From the NCBI RefSeq assembly GCF_042847215.1, contig NZ_AP031500.1, positions 372,001 to 436,000 of the forward strand: a stretch of DNA of 64,000 bases, written 5' to 3'. The translations under genes and the position numbers were made by a program. The DNA comes from Gilvimarinus japonicus. Lineage in GTDB: Bacteria > Pseudomonadota > Gammaproteobacteria > Pseudomonadales > Cellvibrionaceae. The notes below the pieces were generated by a model. It did not search any database. It was given only the letters and a program-made list of their open reading frames with translations, and was not told where the DNA came from. This document shows, in pieces, positions 61,339-64,000 of this stretch; the stretch's first letter is position 1; each line of letters opens with the position of its first letter.

Positions 61339-61377
61339 TTGTCTATCACGCTGCAGGCCGTGCAGCGTGATAGACAA
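61339..61377. repeat. Perfect 17-bp inverted repeat with 5-base loop
   Basis: TTGTCTATCACGCTGCA, loop GGCCG, TGCAGCGTGATAGACAA. No T run follows on the plus strand; on the minus strand it precedes AAAAGCTCC. It sits between the receptor-channel gene and a convergent small secreted protein, so it may be a terminator or a mobile/REP-type palindrome. Confidence 0.8.
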
Positions 61378-61470
61378 GTGTTAAACAAAACAGGGCGTGA
61401 GCGCCGCTATGCTTTTTGTTTTGGCCTATTCGCGCATTGGATTTTTATGCTCAGTTCGCATTCTTTAAGA

Positions 61471-61998
61471 CTAATGCTGCCACTCGTCTGACAAAAGTGT
61501 GGCTGAGTCGTTCTCTAGCTTGATTTCGCGCTTCGAAGTTTGACTGTCGGCACCCACAAAATAAAACTCATAGACGATAACATCGCTCATCTGTTTGCTT
61601 TCGATAATACGCTGGGGTTTCTTCTGGCCAAAGGTGTCACTGTACAGTTCGCGTACCGGGGTTGGGCAGTCTGCCAGCGTTAGGTCGCGTTGAATCTCAA
61701 CAACCTCCCACAGGTTTTGCTCGTTGAGTAACATGTCGAACTCAATTTCGGCGCCGTCGGCGGTTACGCCTTCAAGGTCAAGATACTGGTTGCCGTGCTT
61801 GGATTCTTGTTCAGCCTCTTTTAGCACAAAGCCTGGCTGTAATTTTTGTACAGCCTCTAGCGCCTGGGTCGGTACTTTGTCGCCGGATATTTCCTCTTTT
61901 TGGTATAAGTCAGATCCAATATCCGACTGCGCGGCTTGAACTGAGCAACAAATGCTAAATGTGGCCGCTAAAAGAGTTTGCGAGAAACGAGTATTCAT
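61471..61998 (-). CDS. Secreted protein of unknown function, PepSY-like
   Basis: 175 residues with signal peptide (ATFSICCSVQA). Alternating strands and a middle part DKVPTQALEAVQKLQPGFVLKEAEQE and YLDLEGVTADGAEIEFDMLL suggest a pair of PepSY-like modules, a fold often found in periplasmic inhibitors. I do not recognise a named family. GGACACC precedes the ATG. Not part of an operon. Confidence 0.6.
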   Translation of the reverse strand: MNTRFSQTLLAATFSICCSVQAAQSDIGSDLYQKEEISGDKVPTQALEAVQKLQPGFVLKEAEQESKHGNQYLDLEGVTADGAEIEFDMLLNEQNLWEVVEIQRDLTLADCPTPVRELYSDTFGQKKPQRIIESKQMSDVIVYEFYFVGADSQTSKREIKLENDSATLLSDEWQH

Positions 61999-62263
61999 AG
62001 TGGTGTCCTATTGTGGAGAATGTAAGTGGTTGCGGTTCTCGCACTGGAGGCTCTTTGCTTCTCAGACATAGTAAAAGCCCGGTGTGTATATTCGGCTTTT
62101 CTCGTCCTTATTGTTTTAACAAAACCAAAATTCGCCCGGTAATCCGAGCCGCTATGTTGGCTTTTGTCAGTGTCTCAGATAACCCCAAAAATTGCTACGT
62201 AGCGATGTGGGCGTCCCCCCAGAACAGCCTATTGGCGGAGTAGATCGGGAGCATAATATTCGA

Positions 62264-62749
62264 TCAACCCCGGACGGCCGCTACTATTGCTCCGACGTCG
62301 ATTTTTGTCATGGTTAACATGGCATCGAAAGCGCGTTTGGCAACGGCAGCATCTGAGCTGGTTATCGCTTGGGTTAGCGCCACTGGTGTTATTTGCCACG
62401 AAATCCCCCATTGGTCTTTGCACCAGCCGCAGGCACTCGCCTCACCGCCGTTGGCAATAATGGCGTTCCAGTAGCGATCGGTTTCGGCCTGATCATTGGT
62501 TGCTACCTGAAACGAAAACGATTCATTGTGGCTAAATGCTGGGCCGCCGTTAAGCCCCATGCAGGGAATGCCCATAACGGTAAAGTCTACGGTTAGTGCA
62601 TCACCTTGCTTGCCGGCTGGATAATCACTCGGTGCGCGATGTACGGCATCGACCGAAGAGTCGGGAAAAGTGCTCGCATAGAATTTGGCGGCCGCTTCAG
62701 CGTCGCCATCAAACCACAGGCACACTCTGTTCTTGGCTATTGTCGTCAT
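62264..62749 (-). CDS. VOC/PhnB-like protein (3-demethylubiquinone methyltransferase-like fold)
   Basis: 161-residue protein of the vicinal-oxygen-chelate fold: NRVCLWFDGDAEAAAKFYASTFPDSSV, TVMGIPCMGLNGGPAFSHNESFSF and CGWCKDQWGISWQITPVAL are typical of the PhnB/YodB-like group. The enzyme activity is unknown. GGAGCGATCC precedes the ATG. Confidence 0.87.
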   Translation of the reverse strand: MTTIAKNRVCLWFDGDAEAAAKFYASTFPDSSVDAVHRAPSDYPAGKQGDALTVDFTVMGIPCMGLNGGPAFSHNESFSFQVATNDQAETDRYWNAIIANGGEASACGWCKDQWGISWQITPVALTQAITSSDAAVAKRAFDAMLTMTKIDVGAIVAAVRG

Positions 62750-62808
62750 AGGATCGCTCCAGATGTAGAGTTGCCCACCTGAGCCTTACGGTCGAGGCGG
62801 GCTACTTG

Positions 62809-63162
62809 TTACTGATTAAAAATAACTTGGAAGCCGCCGTATATAAGCCGTTTTCCGTCAAATGGCATGGGGTTATTTTCGGCACTCATGCGCTCGTCTT
62901 CCATTACTTGTTGCATGCCTCTGTCCCGAACGGCCTTAGAGGGCCACTCAACCAAACCAAACACCACGGTTTCATTGTCTTTGCGCTTCACCGCCATGGG
63001 AAAGGAGGTTGTCTCTCCGTCTGGAGCATCATCGCCCCAGCACTCTGTTAACCTAAGGGCGCCGTGTTCTTTAAAGCACTCGGCGGCCAACTTAACATGT
63101 GCGATATATTGATCTTTATTTGCTGTTGGTACTGCGGCCACAAAACCGTCTATATAGCTCAT
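62809..63162 (-). CDS. DUF1428 family protein
   Basis: 117-residue dimeric alpha/beta-barrel-like protein: MSYIDGFVAAVPTANKDQYIAH, GALRLTECWGDDAPDGETTSF and EWPSKAVRDRGMQQVMEDERM match the family. The start at 63162 follows AACAGGAGCAATGCG; 53 upstream codons are rejected. Function unknown. The neighbouring VOC gene is 60 bases downstream, same strand. Confidence 0.88.
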   Translation of the reverse strand: MSYIDGFVAAVPTANKDQYIAHVKLAAECFKEHGALRLTECWGDDAPDGETTSFPMAVKRKDNETVVFGLVEWPSKAVRDRGMQQVMEDERMSAENNPMPFDGKRLIYGGFQVIFNQ

Positions 63163-63424
63163 CGCATTGCTCCTGTTGTTTAACGCACCGATGATAGTGC
63201 GAGTACTAGCTAACTGATGTAGTAATTCGTGCCAACGCGCACGAAACAACCGTGACTGACTTAAAAATCGCCTCAGAGGGTTGTTACAGGATAGTCGAAG
63301 AGGGCGCTGGTATTTCGACACGGTGTTACGAAAATAAAATCAATGTAGGGGTGGAGCTTTGACCCGCTCATGTTGATCTGTGACGAGGAAGAGGGGGAGC
63401 TGTCATCAATACCACAGAGCTTGG

Positions 63425-63664
63425 CTAATTTCCAAGAATGCTTAGCACTAACAATGTAAAGATAAGCGCCGCTGCTAGTGCAAAATACTGCCCTAGCTTA
63501 GAGCTGGCCTCAGCTTGGCCTTGGTGGCGCTTAAGGTAATCTTTCAGCTCCGCATCGGATAGGCCTGCGCAGTGAGTACACTCGCTCGTTTTTTCGGGTG
63601 ACTGTAAGTTGCAGCGCTGGCACGTTTTCAGTGCCTCTGGAGGCGGTGCTGGTATAAATCTCAT
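63425..63664 (-). CDS. Small zinc-ribbon membrane protein
   Basis: 79 residues: a zinc-ribbon pair (CQRCNLQSP near 14, CTHCAGLSD near 29), a charged helix, then one C-terminal membrane segment (YFALAAALIFTLLVLSIL). AAGGAATCGTT precedes the ATG. No known role. Confidence 0.7.
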   Translation of the reverse strand: MRFIPAPPPEALKTCQRCNLQSPEKTSECTHCAGLSDAELKDYLKRHQGQAEASSKLGQYFALAAALIFTLLVLSILGN

Positions 63665-63696
63665 AACGATTCCTTGTTTCTAGCGGTAAGGCATTT

Positions 63697-63843
63697 ATGC
63701 TCGTACAGGATGAGGCGCTTGTGGTTCTTAGCCTGATTGTCTGGCTCATTTCTGAGCTGTCGATTCGCCAAGCCTTAGTGACAAGCTCTGAAGAATCAGA
63801 GCGCTGCCAGCAGAGCCTGGCTGCTGATAAAAACGTCGAGTAA
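63697..63843 (+). CDS. Possible small membrane protein, 48 residues
   Basis: ATG at 63697 preceded by GGTAAGGCATTT, hydrophobic start (LVVLSLIVWLISEL) and polar end. It sits between the zinc-ribbon gene and the partial hydrolase. Weakly supported; could be a chance frame. Confidence 0.3.
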   Translation: MLVQDEALVVLSLIVWLISELSIRQALVTSSEESERCQQSLAADKNVE

Positions 63844-63872
63844 AAACCTACGCCCCAGTATATCGATATGAA

Positions 63873-64000
63873 CTATTGCTCACCAAGCACAACCTGAACA
63901 ATCTTCTCTGCCGTTCGAGCTTTATACTTCAGCTCCCATCGGTTTGTATTCGCAAGAAAAACAAAGGTGATCTTTTCATTCGGTAGCCACAGCAACTCTG
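63873..64000 (-). CDS. C-terminal end of a serine hydrolase/beta-lactamase-like protein (cut by window edge)
   Basis: The last 42 codons read ELLWLPNEKITFVFLANTNRWELKYKA in two adjacent pieces, ending EKIVQVVLGEQ. A LxWLPxxxITFVxLANT pattern is common at the end of class C-type serine hydrolases. The rest lies beyond the window, so the call is tentative. Confidence 0.45.
   Translation of the reverse strand, partial: ELLWLPNEKITFVFLANTNRWELKYKARTAEKIVQVVLGEQ

Noticed and set aside
62013..62243. Possible 76-residue protein on the plus strand
   Set aside because: Starts just upstream of no ribosome site, low-complexity Cys/Ser-rich translation, no motif.

Overview
The window looks like chromosomal DNA of a polysaccharide-degrading marine gammaproteobacterium, most probably Cellvibrionales (Saccharophagus/Teredinibacter/Gilvimarinus type). 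This is inferred from a Pseudomonas-like order of core genes, a secreted enzyme with a poly-serine linker, and a complete mannan-catabolism cluster of the cellobiose 2-epimerase/GH130 type. I see no tRNA, rRNA, CRISPR array, transposase, integrase or phage gene.

Layout. (1) 1-12.3 kb: core genes in an order resembling the P. aeruginosa PA0387-PA0408 region: rdgB (cut by the window edge), a DUF4426 protein, metW, metX, a dynamin-like GTPase, yggT, proC, yggS, then pilT and pilU, ruvX, yqgE, a TonB-domain protein and gshB. A heptamer tandem repeat sits between pilU and ruvX, where I recall pyrimidine genes in Pseudomonas. (2) 12.6-25.3 kb: the Pil-Chp chemosensory cluster pilG-pilH-pilI-pilJ-pilK-chpA-chpB-chpC, ending at a strong terminator. 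ChpA has 2121 residues and carries a (GCCGAA)13 Ala-Glu tract. With PilT and PilU, this gives the type IV pilus retraction motors and their control system. (3) 25.3-34.2 kb: small housekeeping and stress genes (GNAT acetyltransferase, rsmE, a periplasmic GPx-like protein, an outer-membrane barrel, a guanidinium exporter behind a guanidine-II riboswitch, a Kef-type antiporter, an orphan periplasmic binding protein, a CPBP protease, trmB, DUF423). (4) 34.2-40.3 kb: rpoH, ftsX-ftsE-ftsY, rsmD, coaD and a second orphan binding protein. (5) 40.4-51.9 kb: the mannan locus: a sugar isomerase of the AGE fold, a LacI-type regulator, a sodium:solute symporter, GH130 phosphorylase, cellobiose/mannobiose 2-epimerase, a GH5 mannanase lipoprotein, a GH27 alpha-galactosidase and a beta-helix protein with a poly-Ser linker. 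(6) 52.3-64 kb: a PP2C/Ser-Thr kinase fusion next to a NarK nitrate transporter, a DUF1631-like plus PilZ pair, a GPH sugar symporter, a GluR0-like ligand-gated channel and several small proteins.

How the mannan genes fit together: the outer-membrane mannanase and the alpha-galactosidase would turn galactomannan into mannobiose. After import, the epimerase makes mannosyl-glucose, which GH130 phosphorolyses to mannose 1-phosphate and glucose. The AGE isomerase probably handles free mannose. Four near-identical palindromes of the form TGTAACCGGTTACA lie before the isomerase, between lacI and the symporter, and (in tandem) before GH130, so the LacI protein very likely controls the whole set.

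The most notable items are the prokaryotic ionotropic-receptor homologue (60120-61184), the guanidine-II riboswitch with its unusual downstream genes, the operator set of the mannan regulon, the paired orphan binding proteins, the heptamer repeat, and a 17-bp perfect inverted repeat near 61.35 kb. None of these is clearly a wholly new system. The family calls rest on motifs read by eye, without database searches.
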